Source of the DNA: Lentzea guizhouensis
GTDB taxonomy: Bacteria; Actinomycetota; Actinomycetes; Mycobacteriales; Pseudonocardiaceae
NCBI RefSeq assembly: GCF_001701025.1
Contig: NZ_CP016793.1
Location: forward strand, 7,440,001 to 7,504,000
Length of the DNA: 64,000 bases
Reading direction: 5' to 3'
Positions 8,256 to 16,402 of the stretch are shown here, in pieces. The number at the start of each line of letters is the position of its first letter. The stretch's first letter is position 1. Under the pieces are notes generated by a model, which searched no databases, was not told the DNA's origin, and saw nothing but the letters and a program-made list of their open reading frames with translations. The position numbers were made by a program, and so were the translations under genes.

Positions 8256-9502
8256 GCGGGCACCTCGGCGTAGTCGACGGACAGACCACCGACGAGCTGC
8301 TCGGCACGTGTGCGCGCGCCGAGACCGGCCGAGTCGGTCACGACGACGTGGCCGAGGTAGCTGTTGTTGCTGGTCGGGTCACCTGCGCGGTGACCGGGCC
8401 GCTTGACGGTCCAGTCCACGACATCGGGCGCGGCCTCGAGCGCCTCGGCGCCGCGGACGGCGGACACCAGGCCGGAGCGCGGTGGCAGGAGGAAGGAGAT
8501 CGCGGCGCTGCGCACACCGGTGTCCGCAGGACGTGGATCCGGCCGTTCGCCCACGGCCAGCTGGGCGTACGCGGCGGGCAGGTCGATGCCGGTGACCCGC
8601 CGCACGAGCTCCGTGATCTGGTTGCCCGCGGGGCGCGGGTTGACCTCGACGAGCTTCGGGCCGTCAGGCGTCAGCTTGACCTCGGTGTGCGCGACACCGC
8701 GGTCCAGGCCCAGAGCTTCGATGGCCGCGACGGCGACGGCCTCGGCGTCATCGGTGGGCAGATCGGCGGGGAACATGTGTCCGCTCTCCACGAACCACGG
8801 ATCGCCCGCGACGCTCTTGTCGGTGACACCGACGACGTGCGTCGTGCCGTCCACGGTGACGGTCTCCACGCTCACCTCGGGCCCGGTCAGCAGCTCCTCC
8901 ACCAGCACGGTCCGCACCCTGGGCTGGTTGCGTGCGTTGACCGGGAACGCCTCCATCGCGGCGAACGCCTCGCGCAGCTCCGACTCGTCGGTCACCTTGC
9001 GCACGTACATGCCGGCACACAGGTCGACCGGCTTGATTACCAGCGGATAACCCAGTTCGGCTGCCGCCTTGGCGAGGGCCGGCCAGTCCTCGGCCAGGGC
9101 GAAGCGCGGACCGGGTACGCCGGCCTCCCTCAGCGTGGTGCGGGTGAGGTCCTTGCGACACGCCCGTTCCACCGCGTCCGGGTCGGGACCGGGAAGGCCC
9201 AGGTGCGCGGCGACGCGCGCGGTGGCCGGGAGGTAGTAGTCGCACGAGGAGATCACGCCGTCGAAACGCAGCACAGCGTGCAGGCGCTCGACGTGGTCGA
9301 GCAGGGTGGGCACGTCGTTGGTCTCTGCGGTGAGCACGTTGTCCGCGGCCAGCAACGGGTGCGGGTGCGCGGGGGCAGCGCGCAGGTAGTGGTGCAGATC
9401 GCGGGTCATGAAGGTGAAGCGGTGCCCTGACTCGTTGATCGCCCTGGGCAACAGCGAGCTCATCGCGCCGACCCAGCTCTCGATCATCAACAGGTGAGCC
9501 AC
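8252..9502 (-). CDS. ATP-grasp family ligase
   Basis: A 416-residue ATP-grasp protein of the carboxylate-amine ligase type. Visible elements are CRKDLTR (Lys117), the ATP-binding strand GYPLVIKPVD (151-160), EELLTGPEVSVE (202-213) and the metal-binding LVEVNPRPAGNQ (284-295). Enzymes of this group form an acyl phosphate and then an amide or peptide bond. The GTG start at 9502 is preceded by a strong purine-rich ribosome site (GGAGGAGG, 4 bases away). It is the first gene of the operon, 47 bases downstream of the Fur/Zur-like box. I infer that it joins two amino-acid-like building blocks of the product. Confidence 0.82.
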   Translation of the reverse strand: MAHLLMIESWVGAMSSLLPRAINESGHRFTFMTRDLHHYLRAAPAHPHPLLAADNVLTAETNDVPTLLDHVERLHAVLRFDGVISSCDYYLPATARVAAHLGLPGPDPDAVERACRKDLTRTTLREAGVPGPRFALAEDWPALAKAAAELGYPLVIKPVDLCAGMYVRKVTDESELREAFAAMEAFPVNARNQPRVRTVLVEELLTGPEVSVETVTVDGTTHVVGVTDKSVAGDPWFVESGHMFPADLPTDDAEAVAVAAIEALGLDRGVAHTEVKLTPDGPKLVEVNPRPAGNQITELVRRVTGIDLPAAYAQLAVGERPDPRPADTGVRSAAISFLLPPRSGLVSAVRGAEALEAAPDVVDWTVKRPGHRAGDPTSNNSYLGHVVVTDSAGLGARTRAEQLVGGLSVDYAEVPA

Positions 9503-9548
9503 AAGTCCTCCTCCCCGCCGCGACCCCCGCGGCGGAACTGGGGAACAT

Positions 9549-9561
9549 GGTAATCATTATC
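9549..9561. promoter_or_regulatory. Fur/Zur-type operator candidate
   Basis: The sequence GGTAATCATTATC is an imperfect 13-base palindrome with the core TAATCATTA, very close to the Fur/Zur consensus half-sites (GATAATGAT). It sits between the divergent ATP-grasp gene (start 9502) and the His-rich gene (start 9723), and is A/T-rich in an otherwise GC-rich region. A repressor bound here would control the leftward operon and possibly the rightward gene. Whether it is Zur (zinc), Fur (iron) or Nur (nickel) cannot be decided by eye. Confidence 0.65.
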
Positions 9562-9722
9562 GATCCGTGGTCTCTACCGCCTCTCGGGGACGCGGCTGCG
9601 CCGGACGAGTGAGCGCTCGACGCGCACCATTCATGCGCGTTGACTAATATTTGTTGCGTTCAGTGACGACGCTAGAACGTCCGGGTGAAGTGAAGCCCGG
9701 CGCGACGAGAGGCAGGTTGATC

Positions 9723-10019
9723 ATGACCACGGCACACCTCGAACACGCCGACCACGGCCACGCCCACGGCGACGGGTGCGGCCATGTGGCCGTCCCGCAC
9801 GGTGATCACGTCGACTACGCGCACGACGGCCACCTCCACCGGGAGCACGACGGACATGTCGACGAGTGCGAACCCGGCGATCACCAGGCGCACTCGGACC
9901 ACGGTCACGATCACGGTGCGGGCTGCGGCCATGTGGCTGTCCCGCATGGTGATCACGTGGACTACGTGCACGACGGCCACCGCCATGCCGTCCATGACGG
10001 GCACTACGACGAACACTGA
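9723..10019 (+). CDS. Histidine-rich metal-binding protein with internal duplication
   Basis: A 98-residue protein in which roughly a quarter of residues are His, with many Asp/Glu. It consists of two near-identical copies of a unit containing CGHVAVPHGDHVDY followed by HDGH motifs. There is no signal peptide or membrane segment, so it should be cytoplasmic. The ATG at 9723 is preferred over an upstream in-frame start because the repeat unit begins right after it. Similar short His-rich proteins are often mis-annotated as 'zinc transporter permease'. Divergence from the metal-regulated operon suggests a zinc or nickel buffer, store or chaperone. Two Cys residues (one per unit, in GCGH) add possible ligands. 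Confidence 0.75.
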   Translation: MTTAHLEHADHGHAHGDGCGHVAVPHGDHVDYAHDGHLHREHDGHVDECEPGDHQAHSDHGHDHGAGCGHVAVPHGDHVDYVHDGHRHAVHDGHYDEH

Positions 10020-10082
10020 TCTGCGTCGTGGTCGCGTCTTGAGCGCTTGTGCGTGGGGCGCGGCCACGATGTTCATCGCTGG

Positions 10083-10157
10083 TCAGGGGCTGGCGACCAA
10101 GTAGTACAACGCACTCAGTGTGACCGCCGCGGCGATGACGGCCGCGGTGACTCTCAT
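10083..10157 (-). CDS. Possible 24-residue membrane peptide
   Basis: A very short frame, MRVTAAVIAAAVTLSALYYL plus four residues, is almost entirely one transmembrane helix. The frame is open further upstream, with NDQRW before this Met, so a longer peptide is possible. No convincing ribosome site was seen. It lies alone between the His-rich gene and a decayed regulator gene. I list it because small one-helix proteins are easily missed; it may equally be chance. Confidence 0.25.
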   Translation of the reverse strand: MRVTAAVIAAAVTLSALYYLVASP

Positions 10158-10310
10158 CCACCGTTGGTCATTTGAGCGCCCTCGCAGCGCCTGAGGCCAG
10201 CCGCTAGTACTCCACGCGAGCGCGAAATCCTGACCACACCAGCCATCGATCACGCGCGCTCGGGTGGTAGCTCGCAGCGGTGACTCCACACCACATCGCA
10301 CCCGCCTTGG

Positions 10311-11239
10311 TCAGCTCTTCCTGACCGAGGCGAGGATGTCGCGGACGACTTCGCGGAGTTTGACGTTCTGGTTCTGGGAACGCTGGACCAGTATCAGGAA
10401 GGCCTCGTCGGCGCTGCACCCGTGCACGGCCATCAACATGCCTTTGGCCTGGTCCATCTCCGCGCGGGAGTAGATGGCGGTTTCCACAGTTGAGCGTTGG
10501 TGACCGCGGCGGAGGCGGCAGTGGTGAACAGCCGCATGACACTCTCGTCGAACGGGTCGAAGGCGGTTGCGGTAGCGCTGTGAGGTTGAGCGATCCCAAG
10601 AGCTCGTCGCTGTCGGTGGTGGTCACCAGCATCGGCACGGCGAGGTAGGCGCAGACGTCCAGGCGGCGGGCCGCTGCGTCGAACTCCGGCCACGGATTGC
10701 GGTGCTCGCCCACCACTGCTCGGACCGCCTGGCGCGAATTGGTCGCTTTGAGGCAGGGGCCGCGCTCGGCGTCGTACTGCACCTGGTCGAGTTCGGCGAG
10801 CCGGTCTTCCGTCGCCGCTGCGGTGCGCGCCGTCCTCGGTCACGATGGTGATGGTCTGCACGGCACTGTCGGCGACCCGTTTCAGCACCTCACCGAGTGG
10901 TTCGGCCAAGGCGAACACGCCGCGCAGGGCATCCAAAGCGGTCGCGGCGTGCCGTCGCTGACGGCACGCGCCGCGACGACCGGGATGTACTCGCCGAAGG
11001 CCGGCGCCGGCGGCTTCACGGAGTTGAGCAGGTCCTCGGCGGTCACGCCATCCGGTCGAGGACCAGTCGCAGGACGGGCAGCACCAACCGGTCCAAAGCG
11101 ACGGGTGGAAGACCGTGACCGTCAGGTGGTCGAGGTGGGCGACGAGGAGGACTCTGTCGCCAGAACGCAGGTGCCCTGCTCGGCGAGCGTCGGCCGGTAG
11201 CCGGACGTAGTTGGTTGTGGCAATCGTCGGCGCCGTCAC
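10311..11239 (-). pseudogene. Broken GAF-ANTAR regulator (with AbrB-like N-terminal remnant)
   Basis: Pieces of one regulator lie in successive frames. At the 5' end is an AbrB/SpoVT-like stretch (LRSGDRVLLVAHLDHLTVTV). Next comes a GAF-like region with AVQTITIVTEDG, then ERGPCLKATNSRQAV and VCAYLAVPMLV. A good ANTAR domain follows near 10311-10490, with YSRAEMDQAKGMLM and HGCSADEAFLILV. ANTAR proteins bind nascent RNA hairpins and act as antiterminators, with GAF as the sensory domain. At least three frame changes interrupt the gene, so no full-length product can be made as sequenced. The AbrB and GAF-ANTAR parts could originally have been separate genes. Confidence 0.7.
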
Positions 11240-11326
11240 CTACCTGCTTCAGGACCGAACGAAACCCACCCTCACCGGCACTTCTCCCGGCAACGACCCC
11301 GGCTGAGCAGGCGTCGGCGCACGCAC

Positions 11327-11375
11327 TGGGTTGCCAAACCCAGAAATCTCGGATAGGAATGGGTTGACGAACCCA
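11327..11375. promoter_or_regulatory. Two TetR-type operators in tandem
   Basis: Two 16-base inverted repeats, TGGGTTGCCAAACCCA (11327-11342) and TGGGTTGACGAACCCA (11360-11375), lie 33 bases apart centre to centre, about three helical turns. The same palindrome, in a perfect version, sits directly upstream of the TetR gene at 15213. They precede the patatin-like pseudogene and the SDR gene, which should therefore belong to that regulator's targets. Confidence 0.7.
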
Positions 11376-11420
11376 AAATCTCGGCTGGGTGGCTCGGGAC
11401 GTGAGCGCGGATGGAGAGCG

Positions 11421-12116
11421 ATGACGGACAAGGACACGAAGGCCCTCGTGCTCGGTGGTGGCGGGTGTCGCGGGGATCGCCTGGGCGACCGGGATCCTCG
11501 CGGGGTTGGCTGACGCGGGTGTCGACGTGACCGACGCGGACCTGGTGGTCGGGAACGTCTGCCGGTGCGACCGTCGCGGCACAGGTGACCAGCTCGAGGC
11601 CCCTCGGTGCTCTTCACGACGACCAGGTCAACGGCACGGGAGCGCCGGAGCCGGCGATTCACGACGTCGATCCGGTCGCGCTGCTGGCCGAGGTTCGCGA
11701 GATCCTGGGCAGTGGAGACGACCCGCAGGTCATCCGCCGGCGCATCGGCGCCATGTCACTGGCGCAGGACCGCGTTCCGGTATCGGAGCGTCGTGCGCTC
11801 ATCCTGCGCGATTCCGCGGGTGTGGCCGGCGGTCCCGATCCACGGCCGCCGCCTCTTCGACGGCGGCATGCGCAGCGGCACCAACGCCGATGTCGCCAAG
11901 GACTGCGGCAGGGTGTTGGTCCTCGACGTGATCGGGTTCCCGGAGACCGGTGACGTGCAACCGGTTTCCGCGCCGCTGCTCACCATCACGCCGGACGAGG
12001 CTTCCCAGGCCGGGCTGCAGAACCTCCTCGACCCGGGCTCCCGCGCGATCTGCGCACGAGCCGGACACGACCAGGGCCAGAGGATCGCGGCAGAGGTCAA
12101 GGCCTTCTGGGCCTGA
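11421..12116 (+). pseudogene. Patatin-like phospholipase, frameshifted
   Basis: The start MTDKDTKALVLGGGG is the patatin oxyanion-hole glycine loop. The protein continues in other frames with GIAWATGILAGLADAGVDV (patatin helix), ADLVVGNV (expected GTSAG nucleophile elbow, here destroyed) and the C-terminal DGG catalytic Asp motif in RRLFDGGMRSGTNADVA. At least three frame changes and loss of the GxSxG serine motif show that the gene is inactive. Patatin-like enzymes hydrolyse acyl lipids. It is preceded by two TetR-type operators, so it was once regulated together with the downstream SDR gene. Confidence 0.7.
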
Positions 12117-12210
12117 TCGGTACTTCGGACACAAGTGCGCTCCGGCCGTCAGGCAGGCCGGACGTACGCGACGAGCCCGCCTGTTCGACCAACCACGACA
12201 AGGAAAGCTC

Positions 12211-13125
12211 ATGAAGATCTTCATGACCGGCGCCACCGGTTACATCGGCAGTGTCATCACCGAGAAGTTGCTGCAAGCCGGACACCAGGTCGTGGGACTC
12301 GCCCGTACCGACGCCTCCGCTCGAGCCCTGCAGGACCTCGGCGCCGAGCCCCTGCGCGGAAGCCTCGGTGACACCCGGCTCCTGACCGACGCGGCTCAGG
12401 CCGCCGACGGAGTGGTCCAGAACGCCTTCGACCTCGGTGCCGACTTCGCGACGGCCACTGCCGAGGAAGCGAAGGCCGTCCACGCCTTGATCACCGCACT
12501 GCAAGGCAGTGACAAACCGCTCGTCTACACCAGCGGCACAGGAGGCCTGGGGGACACCGGCTCCCTCGTCTACGACGAGGAGACCCCCATCGCCGCATCG
12601 GAATCTCCTACCGTGCGAGCGCTCCAGTTGCGCTTCGAGACCGAGAAGGCCGTGACCGGTGCGCCTGGTCTGCGTGGCATCGCGCTGCGGCCGCCGAACG
12701 TCTTCGGGCGTGGTGGCGGCCGCTCGGTCCTGTGGCTGATCGGGGTGGCGGGTCAGAAGCTGGGGGCCGTTCCCTACCCGGTGGAGGCGGCCGACAACCT
12801 GTGGTCGCTGGTCCACGTCGACGATCTGGCGGACCTCTACGTCCTGGCCGTGGAGAAAGCGCCTGGCGGCGAGTTGTTCCACGCCGCATCCCGCAGCGGG
12901 CTTCGCACCCGGGACGTCGCCGCCGCGATCAGTCGTGGCGCAGGGCTCGGAGGCAAGACCGTCGCACTGGGCAAGGACGAACTCGCCGACGCTCTCGGCG
13001 CACCGCCGCTCGCGGACTACTGGTCCATCAACAGCCAGATCTCGGGGGAGAAGGCGCGTCGCGTGCTCGGCTGGGAACCGCGACACCTCGACGTCCTCGA
13101 CGAACTGGGCCGGCCCGCGAACTGA
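12211..13125 (+). CDS. NAD(P)-dependent epimerase/reductase, extended SDR family (copy 1)
   Basis: A 304-residue atypical/extended SDR. The nucleotide-binding motif GATGYIG lies at residues 7-13. The region LVYTSGTGGLGD holds the substrate-side Ser/Thr equivalent of the SDR triad, and LRPPNVFGRGGG is the NAD-epimerase PPNVYG segment. The classical YxxxK is not obvious, as in many NmrA-like/atypical members. The ATG at 12211 is preceded by AAGGAAAG. A closely related second copy starts 0.5 kb after it ends, so this is a tandem duplication. The gene probably shared a TetR-controlled transcript with the decayed patatin gene. The physiological substrate is unknown. Confidence 0.8.
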   Translation: MKIFMTGATGYIGSVITEKLLQAGHQVVGLARTDASARALQDLGAEPLRGSLGDTRLLTDAAQAADGVVQNAFDLGADFATATAEEAKAVHALITALQGSDKPLVYTSGTGGLGDTGSLVYDEETPIAASESPTVRALQLRFETEKAVTGAPGLRGIALRPPNVFGRGGGRSVLWLIGVAGQKLGAVPYPVEAADNLWSLVHVDDLADLYVLAVEKAPGGELFHAASRSGLRTRDVAAAISRGAGLGGKTVALGKDELADALGAPPLADYWSINSQISGEKARRVLGWEPRHLDVLDELGRPAN

Positions 13126-13150
13126 ACTCGCCGAACGACGGCTACCGGTG

Positions 13151-13297
13151 TTACGGCAGGCGGCTGAAGGAACGCCGGTAGGCCGTCGGGGTCAGCCCGA
13201 CCCGCCGGACCAGGTGTTGGCGCAACGAGTCCGCGCTGCCCAGCCCGCTGCGCGCGGCGACGACGTCCACGGGCAGATCGGTGGACTCCAGCAGCTA
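13151..13297 (-). pseudogene. AraC/GlxA-type regulator, C-terminal remnant
   Basis: About 48 residues on the minus strand match the second helix-turn-helix of AraC-family activators: STDLPVDVVAARSGLGSADS, then LRQHLVRRVGLTPTAYRRSF and a stop. Everything upstream of this is replaced by plus-strand coding sequence of an oxidoreductase, so the gene has been cut. It marks a deletion junction between the two SDR copies. Confidence 0.65.
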
Positions 13298-13592
13298 CCT
13301 GCACTTGGCCGAGCGCGCCGGACGCGGCCTGAACAAGCGCTTCCGCGCGCCGTGGCCGACCACGTTCATCTTCAACCCCGACACGGGTTCCACTCCGACG
13401 GGCCCCGGCGAGCTGCGGCTCGTCGAGGACGGCAGCGCCGATCTGCTCGCCTTCGGCGCGCACTTCATCGCCAACCCCGACCTGCCGCACCGGCTCGCCA
13501 CTGGCGCGCCGTTCGCGCAGGGCGACCGCCGCACGTTCTTCAGTGGCGGCGACGGGGGCTACATCGACTACCCGCCGCTTGCGCGCAACGAC
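13296..13592 (+). pseudogene. Old Yellow Enzyme-type ene-reductase, C-terminal remnant
   Basis: About 100 residues match the C-terminal end of NemA-like FMN ene-reductases: SYLHLAERAG, then AFGAHFIANPDLPHRLATGA, FAQGDRRTFFSGGDGGYIDY and PPL near the end. The N-terminal three quarters, including most of the FMN barrel, are missing. The fragment abuts the AraC remnant on its left and the second SDR copy on its right. No function is expected. Confidence 0.65.
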
Positions 13593-13628
13593 GCACTCCG
13601 ATCACACGTATGCGAAGAGATGGTGCAA

Positions 13629-14545
13629 ATGAAGGTTTTTCTGACGGGTGCCACTGGCTACATCGGCAGTGTCATCGCCGAGAAGTTGTTGCAGCCGGGC
13701 ATGACGTCGTGGGACTCGCCCGCTCTGATGCCTCGGCTGACAAGCTCAAGCAGCAGGGCGTCGAGTCTGTCCGCGGTGAGATCAGCGACACCCAGGGGCT
13801 CACGGACGTGGTCAAGGGAGTCGACGGGGTCATCCACACCGTCTTCGATTCGAGCTCTCTCGACTGGACGGCGGCCAACGCCGGAGATGTCGCGGCCGTC
13901 AACGCCATGATCGCCGGACTGCGGGGGACCGGAAAGCCGTTCATCTACACGAGCGGCACGGGAGTTCTCGGCAACACCGGTGAGATCGTCTATGACGAGG
14001 ACACGCCGATCGTGCCCTCGGAACTTCCCGCGGTCAAAGCACTTCAGCAACGTCTCGGCACCGAGAAGGCCGTGCTCGAAGCCGCTGGTGTCAGCGGCAT
14101 CGTGCTGCGACCACCCAACGTCTACGGACGTGGTGATGGTCGCGCGGTGTTCTGGATGATCCGGGAGGCGGCGAAGAAGCTGGGGGCCGTGCCCTACGCG
14201 ATCGGATCCGAGGACAACCGCTGGGCCTACGTCCACGTCGACGACCTGGCAGACCTCTTCGTCCTCGCCCTGGACCAGGCGCCCGCCGGCGAACTGTTCC
14301 ACACCGGTGCGCAGAGCGGTCTTCGCACCCAGGACATCGCTACCGCGCTGAGCCGGGGCATGAGACTCGGCGGCAAGACGATCGCCTTGGAGATGCCAGA
14401 GCTCGAGGCGGCCATCGGCTTCCCGTTCGTGGCGGAGTACTGGGCCTCGAACAGCCAGTCGTCGAGCGAGAAGGCACGTCGCGTGCTCGGCTGGACACCG
14501 CGGCACCTCGACCTCCTCGGCGAGATCGGTCAGCCATCACGCTGA
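13629..14545 (+). pseudogene. Extended SDR family (copy 2), single-base frameshift
   Basis: This is a close paralogue of the gene at 12211. It starts MKVFLTGATGYIGSVIAEKL and then loses frame. Compared with copy 1, one G is missing between 13694 and 13695 (CAGGCC has become CAGCCG). After that the second frame continues without further damage through VVGLARSDASADKLKQQG, YTSGTGVLGN and LRPPNVYGRGDG to the stop at 14545. The single, clean loss leaves two options: a recent inactivating mutation or a sequencing error. If corrected, the protein would be about 305 residues and probably functional. Confidence 0.75.
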
Positions 14546-14616
14546 GCGTGCCGCATCCCGAGGAATCACACCCTCTGAGGGAGTGACCTGCACGTCGCCG
14601 CGAGGCGGTCGTGATG

Positions 14617-15213
14617 TCAGGTGGCGAAGGTCTGGATGTAGGCGAGGGCGGCGTTCATCGCGGCGCGCATGGGCTGGGTGGTGCGGAGGGTCTGGCTGAG
14701 CAGGGTGCCGCCCTGCAGTGCGGTGAGCAGGGCGAGGGCGAGCTCGTCGAGGTCCGCCGTCGCGTGCAGGTCGCCTCGTTCGCGCATGGCCTTGAGACCG
14801 TCGTGGAGGAGGGCCTGCCAGCGTTGGAAGGCGTTGCAGAGGTCCTCGCGGGTCTGCTCGTCGGCGGGGTTGAGCTCGCCGGCCAGGGTGGCCAGCGTGC
14901 AGTCGCCGCGGCCATTGTTGTGCTCCTGGCTTTCGATGGCGGCATCGGCCCAGGCGCGCAGGGCGTCGAAGCTGTCGAGTGCTCCCATCAACGGCTGGCC
15001 GGGAATGAGGGGTGCTTCGGCCTGGCGTGTGATGACAGCTCTGATCAGGGCTTGCTTGCTGTCGAAGTAGTGATAGAGCTGCGAACCGCTGATGCCGGCC
15101 GCTTTGCGGACGTCCTCGGTGCTGGTGCCAGCCACGCCGTTCTGGGCGATGAGCGCGGTCGCCGCTTCGAGGATGCGTTCCCTGGTCGCCTGGCCTTTGC
15201 GGGTCAACGTCAC
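14617..15213 (-). CDS. TetR family transcriptional regulator
   Basis: A 198-residue TetR protein. The N-terminal DNA-binding domain reads RERILEAATALIAQNGVAGT followed by the helix-turn-helix TEDVRKAAGISGSQLYHYFD, and the rest is the helical ligand-binding domain. The ATG at 15213 is 19 bases from a perfect 16-base palindrome at 15232, a typical autoregulatory arrangement. The same palindrome occurs twice near 11.35 kb. The regulator therefore probably represses itself, the patatin/SDR unit and, originally, a divergent aldo-keto reductase of which only a stub remains. The SDR and reductase targets suggest a role in sensing reactive or electrophilic small molecules, but the ligand is unknown. 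Confidence 0.85.
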   Translation of the reverse strand: MTLTRKGQATRERILEAATALIAQNGVAGTSTEDVRKAAGISGSQLYHYFDSKQALIRAVITRQAEAPLIPGQPLMGALDSFDALRAWADAAIESQEHNNGRGDCTLATLAGELNPADEQTREDLCNAFQRWQALLHDGLKAMRERGDLHATADLDELALALLTALQGGTLLSQTLRTTQPMRAAMNAALAYIQTFAT

Positions 15214-15231
15214 GACGCCAGCCTAGCTGTT

Positions 15232-15247
15232 TGGGTTGCGCAACCCA
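15232..15247. promoter_or_regulatory. Perfect TetR-type palindrome upstream of the tetR gene
   Basis: TGGGTTGCGCAACCCA is identical to its own reverse complement. It lies in the divergent promoter space between the TetR gene (start 15213) and an aldo-keto reductase stub on the plus strand. Two near-identical sites occur at 11327 and 11360. Confidence 0.75.
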
Positions 15248-15351
15248 CACGGCTCCGTGAAGATTGGGCGCTCAACCCAGAATGGGTGTGTCGGGCATGC
15301 GCCCCCGGATGACCGCCCCGCCAGTCAGAGCGCGATCGGGAGGCTTCGCCA

Positions 15352-15430
15352 TTTCTCCGACCATTCCGACCGTCACGCTGAACAACGGCGTGTGGATGCC
15401 GAATCTCGGCTTGGGAGTTCGCGGCTGGCT
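15352..15430 (+). pseudogene. Aldo-keto reductase, N-terminal stub
   Basis: About 25 residues, IPTVTLNNGVWMPNLGLGVR, match the conserved start of aldo/keto reductases (tv.LnnGv.mP.lGlG). The frame is then lost and no further AKR sequence is seen, so only the first strand of the barrel survives. It stands divergent to the TetR gene, across the perfect palindrome, which suggests it was the regulator's original partner. Confidence 0.5.
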
Positions 15431-15529
15431 TCAGCGACGCTGAACTGCGTGAGTGCGCACAAGAAGCTCGCCCATCGGTTGCGGGGCAAGAAGGTTCCGC
15501 CCGCACGAGGAGTTCCCGGTCGCCGGACT

Positions 15530-15905
15530 GGTTCCGGTCGACATCCTGCTCGCATTCGGCCCCGGTGGCACGGTCGTGGCGGTCGCGTTCCGTGCCGACC
15601 GGCGACTGGTTGCCACGGCGGGGTGGGACGGATCCGCGGGTCTGTGGGACACCGCCGACCCAGCTCGACCGCGTCCGCTCGGCCGTGTCAGTGGCGTTCA
15701 GCGCGGATGCCCGGACCCTGATCACCAGTGGCGACGACGACACCGCCCGGTTGTGGACCATCCCAGGCACCCCGTTGGACGGCATCGACGCCGACCGGGC
15801 GGCGGCCATGGTCTGCGAGTCAGTAGACGTCACGATCCCCGCGGCAGACTGGGATCGGCACTTCCGCGGCGTCGACCACCGGCCGCCCTGTCCCGCGCGG
15901 CGGTG
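15530..15905 (+). pseudogene. WD40-repeat protein, C-terminal remnant
   Basis: Two WD40 blades in different frames are recognisable: VVAVAFRADRRLVATAGWDG...LWD and VSVAFSADARTLITSGDDD...RLW. A tail follows with IPAADWDRHFRGVDHRPPC, resembling the C-terminal tail of actinobacterial WD40 signalling proteins, including the intact one that begins at 16403 (SEWQRHLPGVAF). One or more frame changes separate the blades. It is probably the relic of a second TIR/WD40-type gene. The following 500 bases up to 16402 contain no gene I can support, only a short open stretch (DVIDQVLGAPTAQEEIRR) of unknown origin. Confidence 0.55.
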
Positions 15906-16402
15906 ATCCTCTCGGACCGCCCATCAACCGGGAGGTCGCACCCGCACGCTTCAAGATCAACAATGAGGTGCTGTCCGGTCGGCTCTCGACGTCATCGACC
16001 AGGTGCTCGGTGCCCCGACCGCGCAAGAGGAGATTCGACGCAAGACCGGCATGGACATGCCTGGCCTGAGATTCGACTCCACGTTGTGGGCTGAACCGAA
16101 CTCGGCCGCGCCGTGACTGCGGCAGCAGGCACAGCGTCCGCATTCTGTAAGACCTCCTGAAGCCGCGACCGGTGCCACAACGCTTGGTGGACAACGAACT
16201 TCATGGTCGGGGAGAACAGCTCTTGGGCTACCGCCGGATCGAGGGTGAACTGCTCGGACCAGGTCACCGGGCAGTCGCCTCGCCTCGACTGTGGGCCGTG
16301 TGATCAAGTGCCTGCGGGTACCGACGACCGTGACCCGAATGGCACAGCGGATGACCCGAAGCCGTTCGCTACCGTGCAGGAGGGGGGAGGCTTCAGGGAG
16401 AC

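Noticed and set aside
1..10019. Naming the left operon as the EDDS (aes) or staphylopine (cnt) cluster
   Set aside because: Some enzyme classes are shared, but no nicotianamine synthase or opine dehydrogenase is present and I cannot compare sequences; a name would be a guess.
16132..16165. Similarity between ATTCTGTAAGACCTCCTGAA and a stretch near 62797
   Set aside because: The shared part is only about a dozen bases with gaps and has no consistent context; probably chance.
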